Assembly (NCBI RefSeq): GCF_003610375.1
Contig: NZ_RAPZ01000014.1
Span: 62,001-126,000, forward strand
Source of the DNA: Sphingomonas sp. PP-CC-1A-547
GTDB lineage: Bacteria > Pseudomonadota > Alphaproteobacteria > Sphingomonadales > Sphingomonadaceae
Direction: 5' to 3'
Length of the DNA: 64,000 nt
Both the position numbers and the translations under genes were made by a program. Position 1 is the first letter of the stretch; each line of letters begins with the position of its first letter. The notes beneath the pieces are model-generated. The model saw nothing but the letters and a program-made list of their open reading frames with translations, was not told the DNA's origin and made no database searches. Shown here piece after piece: positions 44,673 through 53,180 of the stretch.

Positions 44673-45017
44673 ATGGGCGGACATCAGGTGCCGAGTGCCG
44701 GATCGGGCGACGACGGCTACGACGAAGAGGGCTATGACGAGAGCCAGCGCGCCGAGATCCTCGAGGCCACGCGCAATGGGCCGAGCGACGGCATCATCCT
44801 GACCGACCTCGAACCCGATCTGGGCGAAGACGACACCGACGATGAGTCGATCGACGAGACCAAGATGGACTCCGAAGAGGTCGGCGAGACGGACTCGTCA
44901 GTGACGATGGACGAGGCCGACATGGACGAGGACGACGTCCAAGACGAACTCGACGACGACACGATCGACGACGATGACGACCTGAAGGACGCCGACGACG
45001 TCGCGCTGAAGCCCTGA
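44673..45017 (+). CDS. Very acidic low-complexity protein, general-stress member
   Basis: A 114-residue protein. The ATG at 44673 has GAGGGAG 7 nt upstream; a GTG at 44667 is too close to it. The N-terminal third (GYDEEGYDESQRAEILEATR, then NGPSDGIILTDLEPDLGEDD) looks partly structured. The rest is nearly all Asp/Glu with Ser/Thr/Met, e.g. EADMDEDDVQDELDDD, with few basic residues, so it is intrinsically disordered and strongly negative. No signal or membrane segment. Expression is predicted from an EcfG promoter. A role as chaperone-like or nucleic-acid mimic is speculation. Confidence 0.8.
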   Translation: MGGHQVPSAGSGDDGYDEEGYDESQRAEILEATRNGPSDGIILTDLEPDLGEDDTDDESIDETKMDSEEVGETDSSVTMDEADMDEDDVQDELDDDTIDDDDDLKDADDVALKP

Positions 45018-45053
45018 ACTATCCGCGACGCGCCGCTGACAGGCGCGTCGCCC

Positions 45054-45263
45054 TTAGCTGGCGGCGTTGGCGAGGATCGCAAGATCGTCCGCGTTGAACG
45101 CCGCGCCGGCGGCATCGGTCGGTTGCTCCACCGTGTTACCCGAAGACGCGTTTGTTGGGGCCGGTTCCGGTGCGTCGTTGGCGACATTATATGCCGTCCA
45201 CACGATCCCCGCGGACCAGAAGAGCGCCGCCCAGCGGCTGCGGAACAGGCGTGAAAACCCCAT
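45054..45263 (-). CDS. Small single-span membrane protein, unknown function
   Basis: A 69-residue protein with the start at 45263 (MGFSRLFRSRWAALFWSAGI). The N-terminal basic patch and one helix (about 13-30) are followed by an acidic and Thr/Asn/Pro-rich exported tail ending DDLAILANAAS. It is convergent with the acidic protein gene, 36 nt between stops. I recognise no family. Confidence 0.65.
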   Translation of the reverse strand: MGFSRLFRSRWAALFWSAGIVWTAYNVANDAPEPAPTNASSGNTVEQPTDAAGAAFNADDLAILANAAS

Positions 45264-45435
45264 CGATGCTGCATCGCACACTGGTTGTCACCAGAGGGTA
45301 AACGGAAGGCGTTAACACCGGGCGCGGCTGCTTTTCGCCGCTTTTCCGCTGTATTCCTGCCCAGTCCGCCCCGCCGCGGCCATGGTTCGTTCATCCAAAT
45401 GACAGGAACCGTTGCTGTAACGCAACACAGCGGAA

Positions 45436-45457
45436 CAGTTCCCTGGCAGTTCCCTGA
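45436..45457 (+). promoter_or_regulatory. Tandem 11-bp direct repeat upstream of the outer-membrane protein gene
   Basis: CAGTTCCCTGG is followed at once by CAGTTCCCTGA. Two in-phase copies at a one-helical-turn period 115 nt before the start codon look like adjacent binding sites of one regulator. The rest of the 308-bp gap 45264-45571 contains nested short inverted repeats (GTTGC-TGTAAC-GCAAC near 45410) but no recognised operator. Confidence 0.35.
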
Positions 45458-45571
45458 ATGTGACGTTTTTTGTGCAACTATGTGCTCGCCGACCGGTTTG
45501 GCTTGCCTGGACCGAACCGACGCACCGTGCAGTCGGCGATCCACGCAACAACACGGTATAAGGTCAAACTC

Positions 45572-46237
45572 ATGCGTAAGCTTTCCCTGGCAATCGCCCT
45601 CGCCGCCGCAACGGTCGCAGTTCCCGCTTTCGCGCAGGACATGTCGGCACCGGCACCCGTCGACAACAGCGCACAGCCTGGCGAAGCAGCAGCGCCCGAC
45701 GGTTCGAAGGCATTCGGCATCGAGCCGTATTTCGGCGTGATGGGCGGCTGGGAGCAGTTCGACAACGAGCGCGGCCACGGCATTCCGCAGGCGATCAACG
45801 CTGACGGTTCGACCCGTCGCAGCTACAAGCCATCGGGCTCGCTGGTCCAGGGCGTGCTCGGCGTGAACGTGCCGCTCGGCCCGGTCTTCGTCGGCGCGGA
45901 AGGCAACGTGATCAAGGGCATCGATGGCAACATCGATTGGGAATACGGCGCAGCAGGCCGCTTCGGCTTCCGCGCTGGCGACAGCGGCCTGATCTACGGC
46001 AAGGTCGGCTACCAGTGGGTCAACTTCGACCATTTCTCGGGTCGTTCGAACGTCGTCGCAGACACCGGTCGTGACTATAGCGCGATCACCTACGGCATCG
46101 GCGCAGAGGTCGGTCCGCAGAACATCGGCCTGAAGGGCATCACCGGCAACGCAGGCTTCCGCATCCGCGCCGAGGTCAACACCTTCGGCGACGCGCAGAG
46201 CTTCCGTCCGATGCTCGGTATCATCACGCACTTCTAA
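45572..46237 (+). CDS. Outer-membrane beta-barrel protein (OmpA/opacity-type)
   Basis: A 221-residue protein with a standard signal peptide (MRKLSLAIALAAATVAVPAF, cut after AQ). After an Ala/Pro-rich start the chain alternates as an eight-strand barrel: GIEPYFGVMGGWEQF, LVQGVLGVNVPLGPVFVGAEGNV, DWEYGAAGRFGFRAGDSGLIYGKVGYQWVNF, YSAITYGIGAEVG, and the terminal FRPMLGIITHF with C-terminal Phe. The start at 45572 is the only one giving a signal peptide. A hairpin follows the stop. Its role may be porin-like or structural; the family includes surface antigens. Confidence 0.88.
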   Translation: MRKLSLAIALAAATVAVPAFAQDMSAPAPVDNSAQPGEAAAPDGSKAFGIEPYFGVMGGWEQFDNERGHGIPQAINADGSTRRSYKPSGSLVQGVLGVNVPLGPVFVGAEGNVIKGIDGNIDWEYGAAGRFGFRAGDSGLIYGKVGYQWVNFDHFSGRSNVVADTGRDYSAITYGIGAEVGPQNIGLKGITGNAGFRIRAEVNTFGDAQSFRPMLGIITHF

Positions 46238-46277
46238 GCCTTTGCCTCGCAAGAGGTTCAAGCTGGACGCGTAACGG

Positions 46278-46310
46278 GGGCGGGGAGTGGCTAGGGCTAT
46301 TTCCCGCCCT
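46278..46310 (+). terminator. Hairpin after the outer-membrane protein gene
   Basis: GGGCGGGGA (46278-46286) pairs with TTCCCGCCC (46301-46309), one G-T pair, followed by TTCGTGTGTCT. It starts 41 nt after the stop. It is a plausible terminator. The remaining ~430 bp to 46737 hold no convincing gene or RNA; a 45-codon ORF there (46567-46704) lacks a ribosome site. Confidence 0.5.
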
Positions 46311-46737
46311 TCGTGTGTCTGGAATCGTTGGGTTTTCGGGCCGAGATCGAGCGGTTCGAACGCTTGCGATCGCGGTGTCGCCGATGCGCGGAAGTGCACA
46401 AAGTTCACACGCTGGCGCGGTTGTGCACATCGCGCGACAGCGTCGTAATCGGTCGTCCGGATGCGGATGGGTGCCATGCTCACGCTGCATCTGATCACGG
46501 CTCGGCAATGTAGGACAGCAGCATCGCTCGTGCCCACGCCGCGTTCCCGGGATGTTGGACGCCCCCATGAAGTTGCTCCGGCACGACGCCGATGCCGCAA
46601 CGCATACCGGCTATCGCACCCGAGATGTGCATCCGGTCGATGTTCACGATGCGTTCGCCTTATTTCCGACTCCGCCCGTCGCAACCTTCGCCGCCGCGAG
46701 GTGACATCGTCGCGCGCGCGCGTACGCGCGAGGGACG

Positions 46738-47529
46738 ATGGAGTATGTGTTTGATTTCATGCGGTTGCTAAGTGGCGATCGCGCTGGCGCCACGCGCCGC
46801 GGTGGGTCCGGTCGACGCCCGGCGCCCGGAGTCCTGCTGCAACTCCGCCTGGTATTCTACGGCGTGCTGCTCGGGCTGATGGTGCCGGTGATCCGCCAGA
46901 TCGACTGGGCGGCTCTGGTGCCGCCGGGCTTGAAGGTCGAATGGCCCAGCGGGTTCGGCATCGCCTGGCCCGCCGGTCATCTGCGCGTGCCCGGCGGCTG
47001 GAGCAAGGCTGCGGACGCTGCCGCAGCGGACGCGTCGTCCTCGGCAAACGCTGCTGCCTCCGCCGCTTCCACCACCACCGGGGCGCTGGCCACGGCGGCA
47101 GGCGTTGCGAGTGCGGCATCGACCGCCGCTGCCGCCGCCTCCGCGCTGTCGGGCGGCAAGGCAGTATCCGCGCGATTCACGATATGCGGCCATGCCAAGC
47201 GGATCGACTGCATGGTCGACGGCGACACCTTCTGGATGGCGGGCACCAAGATCCGCATCGCCGACATCGACACGCCCGAAACTCATCCGCCCCGTTGCGC
47301 GTCCGAAGCCCGCGCCGGCAAGGCCGCCACGCTCAAGATGCAGGCGCTGCTCAACGCCGGCCCCTTCACGCTGGTCCCGATCAAGCGCGACGTCGATCGC
47401 TATGGCCGCAAACTGCGCATCGTCGAGCGTGACGGGAAATCGCTCGGCGAGGCGCTGGTACGGACCGGGCTCGCGCGGCGTTACGGTGGGGGCAAGCGCG
47501 CGCCCTGGTGTCGAACCGGCTGGTTCTGA
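46738..47529 (+). CDS. Membrane-anchored thermonuclease (SNase domain) with alanine-rich linker
   Basis: A 263-residue protein; the start has GAGGGACG upstream. After a basic N-terminus one hydrophobic helix (about 33-52, LLQLRLVFYGVLLGLMVPVI) anchors it. A linker of about 55 residues (95-150) is almost only Ala, Ser, Thr and Gly. The staphylococcal-nuclease domain occupies about 155-263: CMVDGDTFWMAGTKIRIADIDTPETHPP with the catalytic Arg/Asp set, then VPIKRDVDRYGRKLRIVE and GEALVRTGLARRYGG. It likely cuts DNA or RNA in the periplasm. Cysteine content (CGHAKRIDCMVDG) is unusual for the family. Confidence 0.85.
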   Translation: MEYVFDFMRLLSGDRAGATRRGGSGRRPAPGVLLQLRLVFYGVLLGLMVPVIRQIDWAALVPPGLKVEWPSGFGIAWPAGHLRVPGGWSKAADAAAADASSSANAAASAASTTTGALATAAGVASAASTAAAAASALSGGKAVSARFTICGHAKRIDCMVDGDTFWMAGTKIRIADIDTPETHPPRCASEARAGKAATLKMQALLNAGPFTLVPIKRDVDRYGRKLRIVERDGKSLGEALVRTGLARRYGGGKRAPWCRTGWF

Positions 47530-47638
47530 CGGGACGGCGCAGCGTCCTCCCGGCGATCATCCTCGTTTGGGTTGCCGACCTCGCCTTCCAGGAACCGTGG
47601 TTTCGATATCTCCGTCCATCACGGTGCGGACGACCCGT

Positions 47639-48568
47639 CTAGTCGAAGTGCTTGCGCTCGATCGTGATCCGCGGATCCTTGCAGAACCCGCAGTCCTTGC
47701 CGACGAAGCGCGCGGCGGCAGTCCGGTCGTTCTTCAGCCGCCAGTCCAGCCAGGCGGTCACGACCTCCGCCGCGATGCCGCCATGCGGCTGCATGTAGGT
47801 GCCGCCATGACCCACCGGTATGTTGACCAGCGCCGCGGGGATATGGTCGATCCGCTGGAAATCGTCGGTGCCGTTCGCGACCGCGATGTCGGTCGGGCCG
47901 CCGAGGACGTAGAGGATCGAGCCGCGCAGCGTCTTCAGCAACGCCTTGTCGGACACCACGCCGCCGATCGGGTTCGCGCCCTCGGGAAAGAAGCCGCTGT
48001 TCATGATCACCGCGGTCGTCACGCGCGGGTCCTGCGCCGCGGATAACGCCTGCAAGCCGCCGCAACTCCAGCCGGACGCCGCGATCTCGGTGGTGGCGAT
48101 CTTGCCCTTGAACGGACTGCCGGCGCGGGCATTCTCGCGCTGCGCCCAGTCGATCGCGTCGGTCAGCGCGCGCGTCGGCGTTGCCGAGGTCAGCTTCGTG
48201 CCGGGGGCGGGGGTCGGTGCGGGCTTGGTCGCGGCGTCGGACTTCGGCTTGGGGATCGTGCCCGACGCGATGACGAGATAGCCGTGCGAGGCGATCTCCA
48301 GCAGGTGGTTGCGCGAACTCGTACCGTCCGCGCTGCAGCCGCCATTGCCGAAGACGTAGATCCCGAGCTTGGCCCGACCCAGCGCACCAAGATTCGCCGC
48401 GCGGTAGACGACATGGTCGGGCAACTCCGGTCGTTCCTCGAAGATCGCGGGGTACGTGCCCGACCCGCGTTCCAGTGCCGCTGATTGCGCCGCCACGCCG
48501 TTAGCGGTCTGCGCGATCGCGGGCGAACCTAGCATCATGCCGGCAATCAGAAGGGCGAGAGCGCGCAT
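47639..48568 (-). CDS. Secreted alpha/beta-hydrolase (esterase-like) in the pentose locus
   Basis: A 309-residue exported protein with a signal peptide (MRALALLIAGMMLGSPAIAQ). The hydrolase fold has LGIYVFGNGGCSADG (oxyanion region), EIASHGYLVIASG, a Pro/Lys/Thr loop, the nucleophile elbow AASGWSCGGLQAL with Ser168, LRGSILYVLGGPTDIAVANG, and IPVGHGGTY with the probable catalytic His. The last ~20 residues contain a CGFC pair. The gene starts 31 nt after the TonB receptor gene, so it is the likely end of that operon. An esterase acting on substituted plant polysaccharides is a reasonable guess only. Confidence 0.78.
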   Translation of the reverse strand: MRALALLIAGMMLGSPAIAQTANGVAAQSAALERGSGTYPAIFEERPELPDHVVYRAANLGALGRAKLGIYVFGNGGCSADGTSSRNHLLEIASHGYLVIASGTIPKPKSDAATKPAPTPAPGTKLTSATPTRALTDAIDWAQRENARAGSPFKGKIATTEIAASGWSCGGLQALSAAQDPRVTTAVIMNSGFFPEGANPIGGVVSDKALLKTLRGSILYVLGGPTDIAVANGTDDFQRIDHIPAALVNIPVGHGGTYMQPHGGIAAEVVTAWLDWRLKNDRTAAARFVGKDCGFCKDPRITIERKHFD

Positions 48569-48599
48569 GCTGGATCTCCGTATTGGTAGAGGTGGGGCG

Positions 48600-51500
48600 T
48601 CAGAACGAGAAGCGGACGCCGACACGGTAGATGCGCCCGACGATGTCGTACAAGGCCGGGTTGGCGCTCTGCGGCGACGCGGCCGGGTCGTGATCGAAGA
48701 CGTTGTCGACCTTAAAATACCCGGACACCTGTTTGGTGATATTATACGTTCCGCCGACGTCGAGATAGAACGCGCCGGGCATGAAGTTGCGGTCGATCGT
48801 CGGCGCGGTCGTGGTCGATTTGGGGCAGGTTCCGGGCGCGCAGACGACGTACTGGTTGCCGTAATTGCCGTCGCTGAACCAGCGTTCCTGCACCGTCAGG
48901 CTGAAGCGGTCGTTGCTGAACGCCTGTACCGCAAGCAGCTTCCAGCGCGGGGTGGCGCCGAGGTTGACGCCGGCGCCGTCAGTCGGAATCGTCCCCGGCA
49001 GGCCGGTATCCGTGACGAACTTCCGGATGTGCGTCGCCAGGCCGCGGAGCGTGAACGTCCCGTCCACACCGAGCGGGCGCCGCCACCGATAGCTTGCCTC
49101 GATATCGAAGCCGTCGGTCTTGATCGAGGCGAGATTGAACGCCTGCGTGTTGATGAAATTGGGGCCAGCGGTGTTGTTGAGATTATACGCGCTGCAGGTT
49201 TCGGGCAGGATGTTGCGGAAGCACAGGTCGACGATCTGCGCGGCGCCGAGGCTGGAGATCACGTCGGTGACCTTGATGTTGTAGTAATCGACCGAGGCGC
49301 TGAACCCCGGCAGCCAGGACGGGTTGGCATAGACCGCGCCGACCTCGGTATTGCGCGCGATCTCGGGGGTAAGTGCCGGGTTGCCGATCGCGTTCTGGAT
49401 GGCCACGACGTTGACGTTGCGCGCAGGGTCGAGGAAGTTGGGCAGCGTCGTCGTCACCGGAGCGGCGAACAGCTCGGACAGATTGGGTGCGCGAACGTCG
49501 CGCGATGTGACGCCACGCAGGCGAAGTCCGTTGAGCGGCGTGTCCCATGTCCCACCGATCTTCCACGTCCAGACACGGCCCGACGTGCTGTAGTCGGTGA
49601 TGCGGGCCGCGCCGTTGATGTTGGCCCTGCCCATCATGTCCGACTTGAACAGCGGGACGTCGAGCTCGAGGAACGCTTCCTTGACGTCGTAGGCGCCGGT
49701 GCCGTTCTTGTAGTTGCCGGCATACCAGTTGTTGCCCGCGGTTAGCAGCGTCGGGTCGGCGGGGTATTCGCTGGTATTGGGACTGATCGCGGAGACGCCG
49801 GCGCCGTATGCGTCCGCGCGGACCTTGTAGAATTCCTTGCGATATTCGCCGCCGAACGCGACCGACAGGGGACCGGCCCAGAGTTCGACGGGGGTGCCGG
49901 AAAAGGCGAGGCTCGCGACGTCCTGCGTCAAGTGGAGGCGCTGGATCGGGCCGTTCTCGGGCTGGACATACCGGCGTGCCGACTCGGACGGAGTCGCGCC
50001 GCCGATGATATTGAGCGGGATACAGCCATTGGCGCGCGCGACCGGGTTGGCGCAGACGATGGCGCCGTTGAGCGTGATCGCCTGGATCGCCTGGTTGAAA
50101 TGCGGCGTGAGGACGATGTCGTCGACGTCGATCGCGGTATCGGTGATGCCGCGCTCGTAATAGGCATCATAAGTCCAGGGCGACCCACCGATATCGAACT
50201 TGCCCTTCAGGCCGCCGACGACACGGTATTGGCGGCGATCGGTATGGACGATGGTGTTCGGCAGGATCGCGACGCTGGCGCCGAACTGGAAGTCCGTGAT
50301 CCCTGCGGTCGCACATGCCGCCTGGATCGACGCCGGGACGAACGGGTTCGCGCACTGGAGCCTCAGGCCGGGTCGGTTGGCCCCGTTGGTTGGCTGGTTG
50401 TGAGTCTTCACCTGCCCGACATTGACGCTGACATAGACCTCGTTGTCGGTCGCAAAGTCGTAGCCGATCCGACCATAGCTATCGATGCGCTGGATCGCCG
50501 ACTGCAAGGTGCGGCCGGTATCGATGTTCCCCGACAGGTCGCCGCCGACGCAGAAGCCGGGCAGGCAGCCTCGGACCGCGCCGGAATTGTCGCGGGCGGG
50601 CACGCCATTCGAGCCATATTGGAACTGGAAGGGGCGGCCGCTCTGGTCGAACGCGGTGCCCTGCAGCGGACCGGCGGTGATGAGGCCGTATTTGGTGAAG
50701 TTATACGGCTGGGCGAAGTCGCGCAGGACATATTGCGGTGATCCGTCGTCGACGACGTTGCGGTTGATCATCGTCGTCTGCGTGAACCAGTCGCGACCAC
50801 CGGCGAGGTCGGTGCCGAAATCGCCGGGGCCGACACCTGCTTCCTTGGCATATTCGCCGCTGACGACGAGGTGGAGTCGATCGTTCAGGTAGCTCCGTCC
50901 CGCGGCAAGCTGGATCAGGCCCTGGCCGTCGTCGCCGTAGTTGGTGATGCCGCCCTGGATGTTGCCCTTGAAGCCCTGGAAATGGGTGTCAGTGATGAAG
51001 TTGACGACGCCGCCGACCGCGTCGGATCCATAGGATGCGGACGCGCCGCCGTTGACGATGTCGACCCGCTTGATCAGCAATTGCGGGAGCAGGCTGACGT
51101 CGGTCACGCCGGTATAATAGGCGCCGACGACGCGCTGGCCGTCGACCAGAGTGAGTGTACGGATCGTGCCCAGGCCGCGGAGCGAGAACGAGCTCAGGCC
51201 CTGCTGGCCGCTCGACGTGCTGAACGTGTTGGTCGTCGAGCCGCTCGATCCCTGCAACGACGGCAGCTGCGCGATCGTCGTGAAGACGTTGGGCTGCGCG
51301 TTGTTCTGGATGTCGGCTTCGCTGAAGACCGTGGTCGGCGTCGGGGCGGTAAAGCCGCTCGACTGGATCCGGGAGCCGGTGACGATGATGTCGGCGGTTC
51401 TGACGGCCTCGGGTTCGGCGGGCCTGGGCGTCTCGGCGAGCGGCTCTGGGGCGGTGACGGTGTCGGTGGTTTGCGCTGGGGCGGCCTGTGCGAAAGACGG

Positions 51501-51686
51501 CGCTGCGTATAGCGAGAGGATGAGCGCGGCGATGCTGCTCGATCCGGCGATGAGGGTTCGCCGTTGCCGTGTAGTCGGACTGGAAACGGTAGAAATCGAA
51601 CGTGCGGCCGCCGCTAAACGCGATGTCTCTTGCGCCCAAACGCTGGCGCGGACGTGAGCCGACAGAGTCGTGATACTGGAAACCAT
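48600..51686 (-). CDS. TonB-dependent receptor of the pentose-polysaccharide locus
   Basis: A 1028-residue outer-membrane receptor. The ATG at 51686 has AAGGGGGTAGGA upstream, giving an unusually long leader of ~44 residues before the hydrophobic signal core (IAGSSSIAALILSLYAAPSF). The plug holds DIIVTGSRIQSSGFTAPTPTTVFSEADI, SLRGLGTIRTLTLVDGQRVVG and VDIVNGGASASYGSDAVGGVVNFIT; the barrel ends RVGVRFSF. This subfamily commonly imports oligosaccharides in Sphingomonas and Xanthomonas. The LacI operator lies in the 186-bp gap behind it. Arabino- or xylo-oligosaccharide uptake is inferred from the neighbours. Confidence 0.92.
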   Translation of the reverse strand: MVSSITTLSAHVRASVWAQETSRLAAAARSISTVSSPTTRQRRTLIAGSSSIAALILSLYAAPSFAQAAPAQTTDTVTAPEPLAETPRPAEPEAVRTADIIVTGSRIQSSGFTAPTPTTVFSEADIQNNAQPNVFTTIAQLPSLQGSSGSTTNTFSTSSGQQGLSSFSLRGLGTIRTLTLVDGQRVVGAYYTGVTDVSLLPQLLIKRVDIVNGGASASYGSDAVGGVVNFITDTHFQGFKGNIQGGITNYGDDGQGLIQLAAGRSYLNDRLHLVVSGEYAKEAGVGPGDFGTDLAGGRDWFTQTTMINRNVVDDGSPQYVLRDFAQPYNFTKYGLITAGPLQGTAFDQSGRPFQFQYGSNGVPARDNSGAVRGCLPGFCVGGDLSGNIDTGRTLQSAIQRIDSYGRIGYDFATDNEVYVSVNVGQVKTHNQPTNGANRPGLRLQCANPFVPASIQAACATAGITDFQFGASVAILPNTIVHTDRRQYRVVGGLKGKFDIGGSPWTYDAYYERGITDTAIDVDDIVLTPHFNQAIQAITLNGAIVCANPVARANGCIPLNIIGGATPSESARRYVQPENGPIQRLHLTQDVASLAFSGTPVELWAGPLSVAFGGEYRKEFYKVRADAYGAGVSAISPNTSEYPADPTLLTAGNNWYAGNYKNGTGAYDVKEAFLELDVPLFKSDMMGRANINGAARITDYSTSGRVWTWKIGGTWDTPLNGLRLRGVTSRDVRAPNLSELFAAPVTTTLPNFLDPARNVNVVAIQNAIGNPALTPEIARNTEVGAVYANPSWLPGFSASVDYYNIKVTDVISSLGAAQIVDLCFRNILPETCSAYNLNNTAGPNFINTQAFNLASIKTDGFDIEASYRWRRPLGVDGTFTLRGLATHIRKFVTDTGLPGTIPTDGAGVNLGATPRWKLLAVQAFSNDRFSLTVQERWFSDGNYGNQYVVCAPGTCPKSTTTAPTIDRNFMPGAFYLDVGGTYNITKQVSGYFKVDNVFDHDPAASPQSANPALYDIVGRIYRVGVRFSF

Positions 51687-51763
51687 TGCATCCTACCCCC
51701 TTTTTAGGCGCGCCGATTTACCGGCGTTCCTGCAGCGTCATCCCGCAACTCGATGTTGCTGTT

Positions 51764-51777
51764 TGATAACGTTACCA
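51764..51777. promoter_or_regulatory. LacI-family operator 1 (TonB receptor promoter)
   Basis: TGATAACGTTACCA, a near-palindrome centred on AACGTT, in the gap between the lacI-type gene and the TonB receptor gene, 78 nt upstream of the latter. The same 13-nt core recurs before the MFS-GH43 genes and, in inverse orientation with two changes, before the GH51 gene. Confidence 0.72.
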
Positions 51778-51872
51778 CGCAACAATGCGTCGACATCGTG
51801 GAGGAGTCAATACTCATACTATCGGTGGCGTAGGGTGGAGGTCGTCGACGTCCGCAGAAACGGCGAATGGCG

Positions 51873-52919
51873 TTAAGGCGTGGCGTCGTCCTGTGGCGGC
51901 GACGTGGACTGTCGCTTGACGATTTCGTGGTCCAATACCCGGTCGGCGCGCTTGGCGAGTGTTCTCGGCGGCGTGGCGATCTCCGCGACCAGCAGGCCGA
52001 GCGCTTCTGCGGCGAGGCGGCGGACCGGCTGGTGCACCGTGGTCAGCGGCGGCCACAGCATCACCGCCGCGGTGGTATCGTCGAACCCGACGACCGTCAG
52101 TTCGCGGGGTACGTCGAGCTGTCGCCGATGCGCGACCGACACGACGGCGGCAGCCATGTCGTCGTTGCTCGCGAAGATCGCGGTGGGGGGCGGATCGGCC
52201 TGGAGCAACTGGTCCCCGGCGGCGAGTCCCGAGGCAAAGCTGAAATCGCCCTGCGCGATCGTTGCGCGAACGCCCGGATGTTCGCGCACCGCGGCGTAGA
52301 AGCCGTCGAGCCGCTTGAGACTGGCGACCTGGTCTGGGTTGCCGACGACGAACCCGAGCCGGCGATGACCCATCGCGATCAGCTCGCGCGTCATCTCGTA
52401 CGCGGCGAGACGATCGTCGATACGGACGCAGATCACGTTGTCGACATCGTGCGCGCCGACCGCCGCCACCGGCACGCGCGCCTCGCGCAACACGTCGAGG
52501 ACCGCGGCGGACTCGCTCAACGGCGGCGCGCAGATCATGCCGGATATGCCCGATGCGACCAGATTCTCCAGCGCGGCGGGGCTCGGTGGACGGCCGTCCT
52601 CGCCCTTCAGCAGGATCAGGCGCGCGCCGCGGATCGAGGCCTCCTCGAACACGCCGGTGAGGAAGTCGCTCATGAACGCGGCGCTCGGGTTGGCGTAGAT
52701 CACGCCGATCTTGAGCTCGGTGGACGTGACTAGGCTGCGCGCGGCGAGGTTCGGCGTGTAGCCAAGCGCGTCGATTGCATCCTGGACGCTGGCGCGCGTG
52801 GTCGGATCGACGCTGGCGCGGCCGTTGATGACGCGCGACACCGTCATCGGCGATACCCCGGCCTGCGCGGCGACATCGATGATCGTCGGGCTGCGCGAGC
52901 GCCGAGCGCGTTCCTTCAC
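51873..52919 (-). CDS. LacI family repressor of the pentose locus
   Basis: A 348-residue regulator starting with GTG at 52919, with AAGGGAT upstream. Residues 12-60 are the LacI helix-turn-helix and hinge: TIIDVAAQAGVSPMTVSRVING, then ALGYTPNLAARSL. The periplasmic-binding-protein-like sensor domain follows (LKIGVIYANPSAAFMSDFLTGV, AIFASNDDMAAAVVSVAHRRQLDVPRELTVVGFDD). The recognition helix SPMTVSRVING is normal. It lies in the centre of the locus, next to three copies of a TGATAACGTTACC-like site, so it most likely represses the TonB receptor, GH51 and MFS-GH43 units until a pentose-derived inducer binds. Confidence 0.93.
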   Translation of the reverse strand: MKERARRSRSPTIIDVAAQAGVSPMTVSRVINGRASVDPTTRASVQDAIDALGYTPNLAARSLVTSTELKIGVIYANPSAAFMSDFLTGVFEEASIRGARLILLKGEDGRPPSPAALENLVASGISGMICAPPLSESAAVLDVLREARVPVAAVGAHDVDNVICVRIDDRLAAYEMTRELIAMGHRRLGFVVGNPDQVASLKRLDGFYAAVREHPGVRATIAQGDFSFASGLAAGDQLLQADPPPTAIFASNDDMAAAVVSVAHRRQLDVPRELTVVGFDDTTAAVMLWPPLTTVHQPVRRLAAEALGLLVAEIATPPRTLAKRADRVLDHEIVKRQSTSPPQDDATP

Positions 52920-53062
52920 ACCGATCCCTTCAACCCCGCCCGACGATCGTCACGTCGAGCCCCTCAATACGAACCATACACTTCGAAGCGACCTAGACCT
53001 TTGGCCCCGCGATGCAAGTTGGTCGGATCTCGACCAGAGTATGCCGACACGCCGAACGTCCA

Positions 53063-53076
53063 TGTTGACGTTATCA
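53063..53076. promoter_or_regulatory. LacI-family operator 2 (GH51 promoter)
   Basis: TGTTGACGTTATCA matches the inverse of the other sites (TGGTAACGTTATCA) at 12 of 14 positions. It lies 105 nt before the GH51 start. The gap 52920-53180 holds no other gene. Confidence 0.6.
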
Positions 53077-53180
53077 TTAGTCTGCGTAATGTATCTAGAT
53101 ATGCGCTGCGACATCGGGGTCGAACCGGCGCGTCGCGATCATCGCCGCAATGGCGAGCACGCACAAAAGGGGAGAGGTCG

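Noticed and set aside
45419..45442. AACG-N15-GTTCC, a possible minus-strand EcfG promoter
   Set aside because: The spacer is 15 nt rather than 16-17 and the nearest minus-strand gene starts about 155 nt away.
46355..46380. GGTTCGAA resembling a tRNA T-arm
   Set aside because: The flanking bases do not form a proper five-pair stem and no acceptor stem or anticodon arm surrounds it.
46567..46704. 45-codon ORF in the 500-bp gap before the nuclease gene
   Set aside because: No ribosome-binding site, no recognisable sequence pattern, and ORFs of this length are common by chance at this GC.
53001..53180. Longer N-terminus for the GH51 gene
   Set aside because: It would run through the operator and lacks a ribosome site, while the ATG at 53181 has a strong one and starts a signal peptide.
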